Shown: one piece after another, positions 38,879 to 53,233 of the stretch | How positions within the stretch are numbered: position 1 is the first letter of the stretch | Layout of the letters: each line of letters begins with the position of its first letter | Origin: Chrysomallon squamiferum | Taxonomy: Eukaryota; Mollusca; Gastropoda; Neomphalida; Peltospiridae | DNA length: 64,000 bases | Assembly: GCA_012295275.1 (NCBI GenBank) | Contig: CM022670.1 | Span: 36,922,189 to 36,986,188 of the forward strand | Direction: 5' to 3' | Program-made: the position numbers and the translations under genes | Notes under the pieces: generated by a model | What the model was told of the DNA's origin: nothing | The model's input: the letters and a program-made list of their open reading frames with translations, nothing else | Database searches by the model: none

Positions 38879-41497
38879 TAATTTAACCAACATGTTTAAA
38901 GTAAACATCTATCTATCTTTTTATATTTTTATATTTGAAGGAAAAATACCTGGATGTTATCTGGCTTTTTTTGGTTCTGTTTCAGAGAAATTTATATCAC
39001 AAAATTAAACCTGATATAGAAAGTAAAGCATTGTTCATTGGAATTGGAAACAGCTATTCTAAAATAAAATGTCTGTAAAAGGATATTTTTGCAGAAATAA
39101 CAAATATGTTATTTACATTTGATATGTTTTAACTTCTGTGCACATCATCAACAAAAGTTTATTTTTCTAACAGGGTTGGTTTTGCTGCTGAACAACTTGC
39201 TAGATGGGTTGCTGAAAGAACAGATATACAGGTAATTTTTGAAACAAATAGAATCTATAAAAGATGGCTCAGAGAAATGTTTTTCTTCAAAATTTATTTT
39301 AACCTTATTTTCTTATTATCCAGTTTTGTTTGTTGATCAACTTTGATAGATTCTGTTTAGTAATTTGTGTAAATTTGTTACAGAACTTTATTATTATTGG
39401 GGTTTTTTCAGATTCAGATATTTAGTAATTTGTGTAAATTTGTTACAGAACTTTATTATTATTGTTTTTTTTTCAGATTCGGATATTTCGTCCACCAAAC
39501 TACTCAGGGACATTAGCCCTAGCATTACTGTTTTCCCTGATAGGAGGATTGCTGTACTTGAAACGAAACAATCTTGAGTTTCTGTACAACAAAACGTCCT
39601 GGGGTGTTGGTGCTTTGGTAAGGTGCTATTTAAAATGATAAAAATTATGAAGTATATGTCTAATTATTTTCCAACTCAAAACAAAAGATGAATTACATTA
39701 AAATATTAAAAAATTTGGTACTGTTGTCATTAAATGTCTTCAAACTACTTTTGATTGGTTTTTCAGTGATTTTATTTTACAGCATCAAATTTAATTTTTC
39801 AGACAGTGATATTTGCTATGACGTCAGGACAGATGTGGAATCATATAAGAGGGCCTCCATTAATGCATCGTAATCCGCAGACTGGTGAAATGGTAAGATG
39901 TACATCTTTACTATATATATTACCTGAATAACAATAGCAGGAATTGCAGTTATTAATGGAAATTGGTTAAATAGCATTCCCATGATAACATCAGAATCTA
40001 CAGTTGTAGTGAAATGGTAGGATGCATTAAAATGAAAATATATGTATGTTTATGTGTTTCAATTTCTTTTTCAGCAATATATTCATGGTAGCAGTCAAGG
40101 ACAATTTATTATGGAGACTTACATTGTCATGACACTGAGTATCCTTTGTCTTACTGCAAATAATAAAACAGTATGATAGTCCTTAACATTATGCATACAT
40201 GATAGAATTGGAATAGCTGTTGATAATAAGTATGAGTAAAGTGTTTGATCTCATTAAATGGATCTAGAAAGATTTACTAAACTTTATAATTTGTATTTCA
40301 GTTTTAAAATTTCCTATTCTTTGCTCCTTGTGCATGCATAATTTAAAGAATTTCATTTCTTATAGAAAGATTTATAAAAAATAAAAAAAGAGCATGAACT
40401 TTCATTCAGTTACTTAATTATATTTGCATTTCATTTCTTTTTTATATAAATATTTATCTCAATTTCAAAAAGAAATTTTTTTTTTTTTTTAAATATTAGT
40501 CTAGATAATGTTACAAAAATTCCTTAGCAATAAGATGCTGCTGTTGTTGTAGGATTTATCATGCTAAACGAGGCACAGACAATGAAAGGTGACCCAAGCA
40601 AAAGAAAAAGTAAGATTTTCAGAAGATATATTTTAGAAAAGTAATGATCAAAAAACTGTCAACATTTAAAATTGTATAGTATCTTCTAGTTGTAATGAGA
40701 AGTAATTGTACAAACACTGGGCTACACATATTTATATTAAGTGAATACTTAAAACTTCTCAAAATTGTTTATTTTAACTTCAGCAGAATTTTTTGTCATA
40801 TTTGTATATTTACTTAGAGCTATTTATAACAACTTGTAACTTGAAAGACTTTAATTTATCTTTCATTCTTCATTTTCTTCCAGTTCTAGCTCTCGTTGGT
40901 TTGGGATTCGTTGCAGTATTCTTCAGTTTCCTTTTATCTGTGTTCAGGTCAAAATATCATGGCTATCCTTACAGGTAATGACATAACACAGCATTGTTTT
41001 TGTGTGATGGTCATGTCCAGTTCAAGGCCATCAAACATATAAACTTAGCTGTTTGTAAATCAGTCTGTAATTTGAAGCTTTTGATACTGATATTATGGTC
41101 AGATGTCTTAATGGTATTTTTAACTCTACAGTTGATTCATAACCATATCAGTTGTAGTGATAGCTACATGTGTCAACATATAAATGCTACAAAGGTTTTT
41201 GGATATCTACAGCTGTATATTTAGATCAGATACAGTTTTGTTCAAGTATTTAGATCATGAACAGAAAGGTGATTTGTGTCCAATTACTGATAGACAAATA
41301 TATAGATTTGTTTCTCAGTACATGTAAATAATAAAAAATATAAAATGAAATGAAATAAATATCTGAGATATAATTATATAGTGAACATGTATTGTTGTTT
41401 TATTATTTAAAGGAACTATGTATTTTACTTTTGTTTCCACTATGTGCATTTGTTTAAAATCTATTGTTTTCTCCTTTTCAGTTTCCTATTCAAGTGA
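37486..41497 (+). CDS. TUSC3: Oligosaccharyltransferase subunit TUSC3/MAGT1
   Basis: Eleven exons: 37486-37572, 38019-38188, 38345-38462, 38697-38779, 39174-39231, 39477-39617, 39803-39892, 40075-40138, 40535-40609, 40884-40974, 41482-41497. They encode 330 residues (human TUSC3 about 348, MAGT1 335). A signal peptide is followed by a lumenal thioredoxin-like domain with the redox motif CSVC (about 82-85) and four membrane segments, starting near [16 protein letters not shown]. In humans this subunit of STT3B-type oligosaccharyltransferase in the ER membrane forms mixed disulfides with acceptor proteins so that cysteine-near sites are glycosylated; Mg2+ transport has also been proposed. CSVC and the C-terminal YPYSFLFK are closer to TUSC3, but invertebrates usually have one gene ancestral to both. 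The exon-6 acceptor lies in a 65-bp tandem duplication. Exon 4 has a weak GTTTGT donor. Confidence 0.96.
38838..38866. repeat. Short (GT)n microsatellite in TUSC3 intron
   Basis: About 14 units in the intron after exon 4. Confidence 0.85.
39356..39485 (+). repeat. 65-bp tandem duplication across the TUSC3 exon 6 acceptor
   Basis: Copy 1 (39356-39420) and copy 2 (39421-39485) agree at 61 of 65 positions. Both contain a polypyrimidine-AG and the first nine bases of exon 6 or a near copy of them. Only copy 2 leads into the intact frame. Confidence 0.9.
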
Positions 41498-44400
41498 CCA
41501 TCTAGTCAAGCATCTAGAAGCATTCCAACAATGTAAACTGAATAGTTTCTCATTAATGATGTTAAGAATATTCTTTTTGCATGTATGCAGATGAAATAAG
41601 CTTTATGTATTTTGAATTTTAAACTTGGGAACAGATGTTAGTTTTACTGTAATCATACTTGTCTCGAGCAAATGAATTGTATATTAATGTATATAAATGT
41701 CAGTTAGCTTCATCATCCCCCATCTCATGTTTAATAAAGTATTTAAAAATACAAAATCTCATTAATGATATAGTTCACTACTTTTTTAAATTTAAAAAAA
41801 AAGTTGTTTCTGATTTTCACGTCATGACAACCTTTTTAATAAAATAATTGGTTTGGCTGGTGAGGGTTGGCAAAAATTTATGTGGCTTTTTGGATGGTTT
41901 CATAATTCTAGAATTGTTTTGCTGCTTTAACTGCTTTCTTTTTTTTTTTGATATTTCTATATATATATAAATTTGGTATGTTTGTTACTTGCTTACATTT
42001 TTTTTTTTTAGCAGATTTTTATTTTTAACTGTCAGAACTTCTTCAAACAATTTGAATAAAGTTACTGTTGCATTGTAAAAAAAATATGTATTATTTATTT
42101 ATTTTTTGGTGAACTATACGATATAAATGGCACATGAATAGTATTATTTATCATCAGAAAAAACCCCAACAAGTAATGAATAATTTTTGAAAATTAAATA
42201 ATTATGATAATAAATAAAAATTATATTTAAAATAAGTGAAGAATAAAATTGAAGATAAACGACAGTCCCCCAAAACAAATAAAAATTTCAAAACTAAAAT
42301 ACTACATGTATTTTTCTGTAAGTTTGGCAACAGATAAAAAGAAATATATTAGTTAATTAATGTGCTTTATTAGAAAAGTATGAAATATGTTGTTCCAATG
42401 TAAGATTTTTATGTTCTGAATACTAGTATTTCATCGGTATTGCTAAACCGAATTATATACATAAAATATCAAAGTTTTGTCGTGTCACGAATGATGTTTC
42501 ACGTCCACACAAGAAAAAAATGTCTTAAAGCTGGTAGAAACTTGTTATCTTATATTCATTTTTCAGTCAGGCGAAAAATATAATTTATACTGTAATATTA
42601 ATATAACGTTTTATGAACGTTAATAGTTACAACGAAAAAAAAAAATCTGAAATGCTTTCACATTTTTTCATTCGGCACGCATGACCTCCATTTGTATTTA
42701 CGCCGTTAATATTACGATTATCCCCCCCCCAAAAAAAATGTTTTTTAATGTAGATATATAAAAGATTGGCACCACAAATACGTTATTATAGGACATATAA
42801 TTAATAACTGCACAGAACCAATTTGTCACACGATTTGCCAGATCCCTTGCCTCTGTGTTCTAAGCCCTTGATTTGTACAATGATTATTTGTATTACTGTC
42901 TTACTATATACAAGCTTCAAAACGTAACACCAGCCGTTTAATATATATATATATATATATATATTGATAGTCAAATACTCGCTTATATGTACTGTTAGGA
43001 GAATGACGGAAATACAAGGTCAAAAAATAGTTTTGACAGTCATTTCGCTTGAAGATCTATTTTCTTTGCGTGAATAAATTTTGGTTTAGCTATATATATA
43101 TACACACACACACACTCTCAGCATACAGCGATACCAAATTAAACAAAGTGGGTTCGATCAGGAGTACCTTATGTACCTATCAATGAAGATCGTGCAACAA
43201 AAAAAAACAAAACAATAACCAAACCCCCATTAAGATCAATGCAAATAATAAATAAATAATACAAAACCGTATTAAATAATAATAATAATAATAAAATATA
43301 TATATATATAAAGGATAATATTTTAAATAATAATAATATAATAATGAAGATGATGATGATAATTAAACAACAAAAACATAATATAAAATTGTCAAAATAT
43401 GTTTATAGCGATATACATTAAATACTTTGGTTTTGATCCGTTCTACATCACTACTTACAAGCCAATTAGGTGGCTATTTATATGAATAACATTATTTCGA
43501 ATACTGTTGAGTATTATAATCTTTTACATCTGAATCAATATTTTTTCAAAAAATAAAAAAAAATTTAAAAAAATTTGAAAATGGGTATGCGTGCGTGCGT
43601 GAGAAAGAAGTGAACAAATATTTTAAAAAGCATTTTGAGCCACAGAATAAATTAATATCAATGAACTATTCAATCCGCTTTTTAACCGATGTAATATGAA
43701 TAATAAATTTAAAAAATATATATATAAAAAAAATCATATTTTTGTTAAATGCTGCGTTTATATTGCATATTTTTAGGTCTCTCTGTGCTCGACCCTTTGA
43801 ATACTGTCAAATGTCACCGTGCCAAATCTCCCAAAATGTTTAAAATATTTCATTCATATTGTGTTTGATACTGTCCGACTATGGGTAAATTTTGAGTGCC
43901 GTTATGAATTAAATCACGCATTTATCAACAGGTGTGATAATGAACCGTTTCCAAACAAAACGCTGCGAGTTGTTTGTCATTCAGTACTGTTTCATCGAGA
44001 TAAAGGTAAACGTGAAATTAATTTATATTAGTTTATAAATACTTAATGATAAACATATAAAATCTGACACACACACAAACAAACACACACTCATATTACA
44101 AATAACACGGAGTCACTTTAAATCCAGTAATGTAAAATGTGATAAACTGGTAGATCGGCACACTGCTATTTGCTGGTTAGGTATCGCGGTACAGTTGTGC
44201 GTATTGTGATTTTGTCTTTACCCCTAAAAAGAAGAATTATTACTTCAGAAGTCAGTTTTGGAATGGGCTATATTTGATGTTGATGTTAACATAAACCAGA
44301 TGCTACACCTTTGTCTGAAGACCCTTAGCTGTAGTGGAAAGGACAGCAAAGGTGTAGTCTTCCAGTTAGTACATAAACATTTATGTAATCCAGTAGAATG

Positions 44401-44607
44401 CCATTTTCCGCATAGCCAGATATTCTTGAGGAAAATGATCTACTAAATAATTCAGCTAATTAAGTTTGATACTAATGAAGTTCATTTAAAGTTATCATAA
44501 AATTAAAATAATATAAACTACACTGCAATACACTTTGTTTTATCGCAATATATCGCATATGGTTTTGATCGCATCGTTGCACCCCAGGAAAATTGGTGTC
44601 TTTCAGT
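41498..44607. other. TUSC3 3' region and convergent spacer
   Basis: AATAAA at 41733-41738 and 42055-42060 are candidate poly(A) signals for TUSC3. Beyond them is AT-rich DNA with a TA run (about 42940-42964), AC and AAT tracts. A small inverted repeat pairs 44303-44313 with 44347-44357. Open frames of 70 and 62 codons at 43819 and 44258 show no recognisable feature. Confidence 0.5.
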
Positions 44608-46859
44608 TTACTGGTGAGGATTTCCATGAGAATTTATATAGGTATAATCATTCAAACTCATTCCAAACTGGCTGGCAAGATGGCTGTAATACGCATACAT
44701 AGGCCAAGTTTGTGATCCCGTACTACAACCAGTCTGATTGCCAGAAATGTTGTGAGAGTAAGACATCCCCGGATATCTCTGATCTCTTTGAGCTGTACGA
44801 TGGGCGTATGTCTCAGAATTTGTACTTTCATTTTTCATATTAGATCCTTCAGGATGTGAGTTTGTTACATGATTTCGATCGTCATTTGCATGATAAACAT
44901 GGTTCTGACCATCGGAACTAGCGTCCGAATGCATTGTACTCTGACCTTCTAAAGTCGTCATAATTTGGGGCCCATGCTCAATATTCTTTTCTAATACATT
45001 ATTAAACCAGTGTTTACGGTTATCCATAAAATGTGATTCTCTTGCAGCCAGTTCATTTTCGCTGATATCAATATGCTGAACAGTAGAAGAATGAGCTTCT
45101 GCATCAAAATTTCCAATGTTTTCGTTAGGAGTTTCATAATCATAAAAGTCTACATTGGACTGAGTATCGGAAGACTGATGATGGTGCATATCTGTCAATT
45201 CAATCGTTTCTCTGCATCCCTCCTGGTTTTTTTTCGTATTTTCTTCAGCAACATGGGGTGAATCATCATTTTCATCACTGTTTTGACCGATTTTTTCTAC
45301 ATGATAATTTTCCGCAGCTTTTACCTCACATATTATATCCTCCCTCCATGACTTTGGATCCTTATTAATTTTGTGAACCAGAATCATATGACGTCTGATG
45401 ATTGAAGCGTCGGTAAACGATCGAGAGCAAAGTTTGCATATAAAGGGCTTTTCACCTTTGTGAACACGAAAATGCCGCTGAAGAGCTTGTTTTTGTGTGA
45501 AAGGTCTGCCACATTCAGAGCAAACAAATTTTTTCTCATCTGCGTGAATTCTTAGGTGCATTTTGAGACCTGATCTTTGATTGAATGATTTACTACACAA
45601 ATGACATACAAACTGTTTATTATTAGCATGAGTAAATTTGTGGTCTCTCAACGCCGATTCGTATGTAAAACCTTTTCCACATATCTCGCAACATGTGGTT
45701 TTGCTCCAGTGTGAGCATTTGAGTGTTCTGCCAACGAATGTCTGGTGGTAAAGCTCTTTCCGCAAACACAGCAAAGATAACTTTTCTTTTGGCCAAGATG
45801 CTCGGCTTTAATATGACAATCCAAAATGTATCTGTTGCAGAAGTTTTTTGAGCATAAGTGGCAATCAAAACATGGTCGTACATAATCCTTATCGTGTGTC
45901 TTCTTGTGGTCAATCATTGCTTTCTTAATTTTATACATTTTACCACAAATATCACAACAGTGTTGAGGTTCAACATGTGATGCACGGTGTCGTTTCATAT
46001 AGCGAAAGTTCGGAAAAACTTTAAAACAAATATCACACTTTGTAGGGCAAGACAAGTGAATTCTGTGTCTGTGATCGGCCAGTGCGTTTCGACTTTTAGC
46101 TACCAGGTCACAATCTTGACAAGGGAAATCTCCCTCACCGTCATCTTCAAGTTTTTTGGGGCGTCCCCGCTTTCTTTTTTGTGAACTTTTTATTGTTTTT
46201 TCTTTCTTCTTCTTTACATATCCACTCATTTTTGTTCTGTACTTATTATAAATTTTTGATCTTACAAAGCCAGGTGGGTATTTTCGGGGTCTTCCTCTTC
46301 CTTTTTTCTTCTGTGTCTCCTCATCTTTTTCTTTGTCGGATGACACATTTTCATTCGATTCATTTAGTTCAGCATTAAGACTGTTCGATTCTTCAGATTC
46401 CGAATGCGTTATTGACTGTTTTGTTTGTGTGCGGGAAGGCCTTAATTTTAACTTTTCTTCGTTTTCATTATCATCATTTCGGAAAACTTTTGAATCAGTT
46501 CCTGATTCTTTGTACTCATTGACTTTAGTATAATTGGATTTCCTGTCACATTTGTTTTCATTCGTATTTTCAACAATTTCGCTGAATTTGTTCTTTTCGT
46601 TTAATTGATCCTTGTCATCCAAATCATTTTTATCCATTTTTCCATACACTGCTAGAGCGGTTGCTAACAGTTTGTACGCGTGCTCCATGGAAAGCCATAA
46701 GCCTTGCAGCTTATAGCCAGTCTTATCGATAATACTTATGTTAACATTCGCATCTCGACACACCTGCTTAACCATTGAATGAAAGTCAAAACCAGCCGGA
46801 AATTTGTCCTTAAGATTATCCGAAATATCTGCAACAACATTTGAGAATATGTGTGTCAT
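44608..46859 (-). CDS. C2H2 zinc-finger protein with AT-hooks, frameshifted
   Basis: An intronless gene of about 750 codons, split between two frames. The first (46859 down to about 45691) covers an unrecognised N-terminal region (1-80), an acidic low-complexity part, two AT-hooks (cores RGRPRK and RGRPKK, about residues 188-236) and zinc fingers 1-5. The second frame continues with fingers 6-9 and a 200-residue polar, His- and Asn-rich tail to the stop at 44608. The linker HTGAKPH joins to CEICGKGF only if one base is added at about 45690, so one T is missing from a short T run. Nine fingers with two AT-hooks indicate a nuclear DNA-binding regulator; I cannot assign an orthologue. An in-frame TGA lies just upstream of the ATG. 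The break may be an assembly error, a polymorphism or real decay; the intact second half argues against old decay. Confidence 0.85.
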
Positions 46860-47220
46860 GTCTGATCAGAAGGATTAAAAAAAACAAAAAATTGTAATTT
46901 GGATCAAATTTTCACAAGTTTACTGTATTCCAAAAAAAACACCTAAGATTTTGTTAACTTCCAGTTACGAGATTTTCCTAGGTAAATTATCTCCCTTTAA
47001 TTTGTTTTGACGTGTATCGTGGAAATGACAAGGGATGGGGAGAAAGTACAGAACATCGACCTTATTCCATAAATTATTAATGAAAACTTGTAATTTGTAA
47101 ATATTAGCATCTATCATAAATTATTTATAGCAAAGCAGTTTATCAAAATATTTTGCTTATTAAACAGTATCTTAATATTAATTAAAATAATAAATGAATA
47201 AAAAAAGAAATAAATAAAAC

Positions 47221-47275
<55 letters not shown>

Positions 47276-49114
47276 TACAAACAAAACAACAACATATAAT
47301 TTTATTATTGCTGTCACTATTGGTACATATTGATTTTACATGTGAATATCTTGATATATTAATGTTTTCAGGGCCCACACACCTCTTGTCACCATCATAA
47401 TAAGTCTTGGATATGCCTATAGGTGCCACTAATCACTAATATAGAAAACATAGACAACAACTAATGCTTATTTATTCTAAAATTTTAAAACAAAAAACAA
47501 AAACAAAGAGAGAAACAGAAAAGAAATCTGTCATGCCAGTAAATTATTTTATATTAATAAATAAATAATTCCAAAATATTCAATTAATCCTCATTTAATT
47601 AACATCTGCTGATTTTATGCACATGATAATGTCTTTTTCATATTATCATCATTATCACAAATATTAGTCATTGCATTACTGATGTTCTGCAGATATTTTT
47701 TTATTCTTGCATAGCTGTAAAATGTATGGTAAATACTGATTTGTTTTGTATCTTCTTCTTCTTCTTCAAAAAATAAAATTCTTCAGTAAAGAAGCATCTA
47801 TTTAAAGATAAACTAATTCCTGAAAATGACTGTGACATGGCAATGCTTCAGACTGAGCATAGAGTTTTGAAATCACATGAACATTTTTATAAGCATGGCA
47901 CAATAAATTTCCAACACAAATTTTGTTTTCAATATTTTAATATCTATCTACACAACAAGGTATACATATCATACATTCAGAAATAATTTGTTTGAATAAT
48001 ATTATGAAATGTGAGTATGAAAATAATTTAAAAAAATAAATAATACTTTTGATAAAATGGAAAATTTGAAGATAGCCTGAATATTTAGATTTGTAATATT
48101 GATAATAACAACAATACAAGAAAATTGTATTTACATGTTTTATTTTCCTGGATACACATGCATTTGCTGTTGCATGTATGTATTTTTGCATTATGTGCAT
48201 TAGTTTTAATTTCCCTAAATAAATTTTATATTTTTAATTTATTTATATAAATATATATATACAATTTTTAAAGCACAATTAACAATTCAAAAATTATCTC
48301 TAGGTTTCTTCTACATTATTAAAACAAACCCCCTATCACCTCAGCTTTTTGATTTGTTAACTGGTGACATGAAAATAAATGGTTAAATGATATTTAATCA
48401 TATTTTAAATGAAGCACAATGTATGTTGAAATAATATCATAATGAATATTTATTTTTAAATGAAAACTGAAAAAAATAATAAAAAAGATAAAAACAAAAT
48501 TAAAAAAAACATTAATAAATTGGTCCCTTTATTCACAAACTTAAAAGATAGGAATTATAGAAAGAAAAGTTATTCTGATTGGACAATTTTTGGACATAAA
48601 ACAAAATTAAGTACCAACAAAAATCACATTATTAGATTTCCTCCATGAAGTAATAAAGGAATATAATGAATATATTTAAACACAAAATTGTTAATTCAAA
48701 CATATATACAAGTCATACTGGTGAAACAATGAATCTGACAGTTGGTTTTAAAAAAAAAAAAATTGAAATAGTGCCACGACTATATACTTTTAATATGGAT
48801 TGTGGAAAATATCTTGTTTCTCATGTGAAATATAAATGAAAACATAACAATATAAATACAGTTTCAGAGATTCGTCTGGAACTTTTAAGGAAGGCAGGTT
48901 TTTAAAAACGTCTGGCACATGAGCTTTATTTACTTATAGAATATACATTTTTTATTTATTTTTTAAATTATTCAAAATGTACTCTGCTGTTAACAGGTAT
49001 CGATTATATATGCAATCAGTAGAAAAGGCAACATTGCTCATTTTCATTCAGTTAACTGCAGCGGCACTATTGTTTTCAACAGTGTATATTGTTATGGGTA
49101 CATCTACGAGTATT
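46860..49114. other. Spacer between the zinc-finger gene and centrin
   Basis: Non-coding AT-rich DNA on both strands with an AAT tract (47225-47270). It must contain the zinc-finger promoter at its left end and the centrin 3' untranslated region at its right end. No further feature was recognised. Confidence 0.5.
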
Positions 49115-51526
<2,412 letters not shown>

Positions 51527-51670
51527 GACTTTATTCTCGATTTGTTGATCTTCGAAACGAACCAGCCGCTTTTGTTTCCCGGATGTTCTGTAACGGAGTT
51601 AAAAACTAGCTTTTCTTTTATTGGATAAAATTTAATTACAAGAAGCGATTGTGCTACTATCCAATCAACA
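51527..51670 (-). promoter_or_regulatory. CETN2: Centrin 5' leader and promoter
   Basis: The ATG is the last codon of a leader exon with CpGs and an ETS-like ATCCGGGAA. CCAAT boxes lie upstream, at 51620-51624 (as ATTGG) and 51661-51665. TATA is absent, as in many housekeeping promoters. Confidence 0.45.
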
Positions 51671-51698
51671 AGTTACAGGATATCAGTCGGTAAAAGAA

Positions 51699-51915
51699 AG
51701 GAAGGAAATTAAAATTTTATTTAACGACGCACTCAGCACATTTTATTTACTATCATTATGCTAAGGATAAGTACAACGAGCAAGGCTATTTATTTTTTTC
51801 ATTTTTAAATAATACATATACCGACAGGATAGTTCATACCATGCCTTTTGTTACCACCAAGAGATATCGATCTCATGACTCTTGAGCCAAAGTTCTATTA
51901 CTGTACTTCATCACG
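51699..51915 (-). mobile_element. Decayed tRNA-headed SINE
   Basis: On the minus strand a tRNA-like head (about 51915-51855), with a remnant B box around GAGATCGATATC, is followed by a body and a tail ending near TAAATAAAATTTTAATTTCC. The plus-strand segment TTTAACGACGCACTCA is a motif I know from repeats common in mollusc genomes. The copy is old: the body is shortened and A/T-rich. It begins about 170 bp upstream of the centrin start codon. Confidence 0.5.
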
Positions 51916-52774
51916 CTCATCTACCAATACTAAACAGTGACAGAAATGGGTTTTAGGGACTAGGTGTATGCTAAGGTTCGTGAGACTTAGATTGGGAAGG
52001 AAGGAACAGATCAGTATGGCCATTTCCATTTTTTTTTTTTTTTTTTTAAATACACAGCCGTTGCATTTGTATCTATAGATGTACTCACGCACATACACAC
52101 ACACACACTAAACAAATTATAGTAACTGACAAAAAATTATTAAAGTCTAAAGCCAGATTAATGTCCTTCTTGGGATCGCGCAGGGCGAGGGACAGTGCTC
52201 AAAAGCAAGACAGTGCTGCCTAATCAGAACATCTCGCTATCCTAGGGAGAATTATTTTTGGAAAATGGTAAATTTCAGGAACATCTTGATCCTATAAGCT
52301 CTGAGGTTAATAATTACATGCACTCACTCAAATAAAGATAGCTATAACAAATATGTATATTGCAAAATAAAATTCTTTTTCAGATTATTCATTAATTTCT
52401 TGAACATTTTGCAACTATTCATGACTTTCAATGTGTTCGATAGGGCTATATATACAAAATTAATGATCAGCCATTAATGGATAAAGGCATCTTGGCATTA
52501 AACAAGGTTACATCTACTGCAGTATGTGTCCGATTAATTGAGCCCACCTAAACCATCTTGCTGGTTTGCCAACACACAATAAAGTAAAGAAAGACTGTGT
52601 TTTCAGTTTATATATATATATATATATGTTTTTATAAGAGTTATATAAACTATACAAGCATAATTAAAGAAAATAAATCAGTTAATTGTAATTGGTGGGA
52701 AATCGACAAAGAAAAGCTAATAAGCATAGAATTTGGACGTAGAACACAGGCGATTTGTTTATTTATTATTACTA
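51916..52774. other. Spacer between SINE and TIR element
   Basis: A T run (52031-52047), a short AC tract and otherwise unassigned sequence. No coding signal. Confidence 0.4.
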
Positions 52775-53116
52775 CAGGTACCGGATCAATTATCCGGCGT
52801 CCTGCAATCCGGAAAGACTAGAAAACCAGGAAAAAATTTTTTCCCGACGCTATTTTCATAGTTGGCGCGCGTGGGTGTTATCCTCACCAAACTGGAACTA
52901 CTCTTTCAAGCCGCGTGGCGTTCATCCATTCGCCGCATTGTTTACGTGTTGAGTCGCCACAGTGGTGCGTCGTCAATTTTCTTTATGGTTTTAATTTTAA
53001 AATGTTTATGTCTAATTGTTTACGTATTTAGATGCCTTGGTACCAGAAAACCGGAAAATCCAGAAATCCGGAATGCCTCAGACCCCAAGGGTTCCGGATA
53101 ATTGGTCCGGTACATG
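52775..53116. mobile_element. Non-autonomous TIR element, copy B (342 bp)
   Basis: The ends CAGGTACCGGATCAATTA and its reverse-complement partner at 53094-53116 form a 23-bp terminal inverted repeat with two mismatches. TA flanks both sides (52773-52774, 53117-53118). It keeps many CpG sites that are TpG or CpA in copy A, and an internal segment absent from copy A. No transposase is encoded; the frames crossing it are fortuitous. It ends 117 bp before the proposed NSDHL start codon. Confidence 0.88.
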
Positions 53117-53204
53117 TATTATTGTTGTTGCTGTTGTTCAATTACTTTTAAATAGTAGTATTGTTAGCAGTATAATTTTGAGTTAACGATAACTTGTAAA
53201 TCCT

Positions 53205-53209
53205 ATTGG
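53205..53209 (+). promoter_or_regulatory. NSDHL: Inverted CCAAT box before the proposed NSDHL start
   Basis: ATTGG, 25 bp before the candidate ATG at 53234, within CCTATTGGCTAAC. It supports a promoter here but is a short motif. Confidence 0.3.
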
Positions 53210-53233
53210 CTAACACTGATCGACCGATGTCAA

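Noticed and set aside
39412-39476. Extended TUSC3 exon 6 starting at the upstream acceptor
   Set aside because: It adds 65 bases and breaks the reading frame, while the downstream acceptor gives the family sequence exactly.
43151-43162. GGTTCGATCAGG resembling a tRNA B box
   Set aside because: No A box at the right distance upstream; the flank is AC and TA repeat.
43819-44446. Open frames of 70 and 62 codons between TUSC3 and the zinc-finger gene
   Set aside because: No family signature or splice context; lengths are expected by chance.
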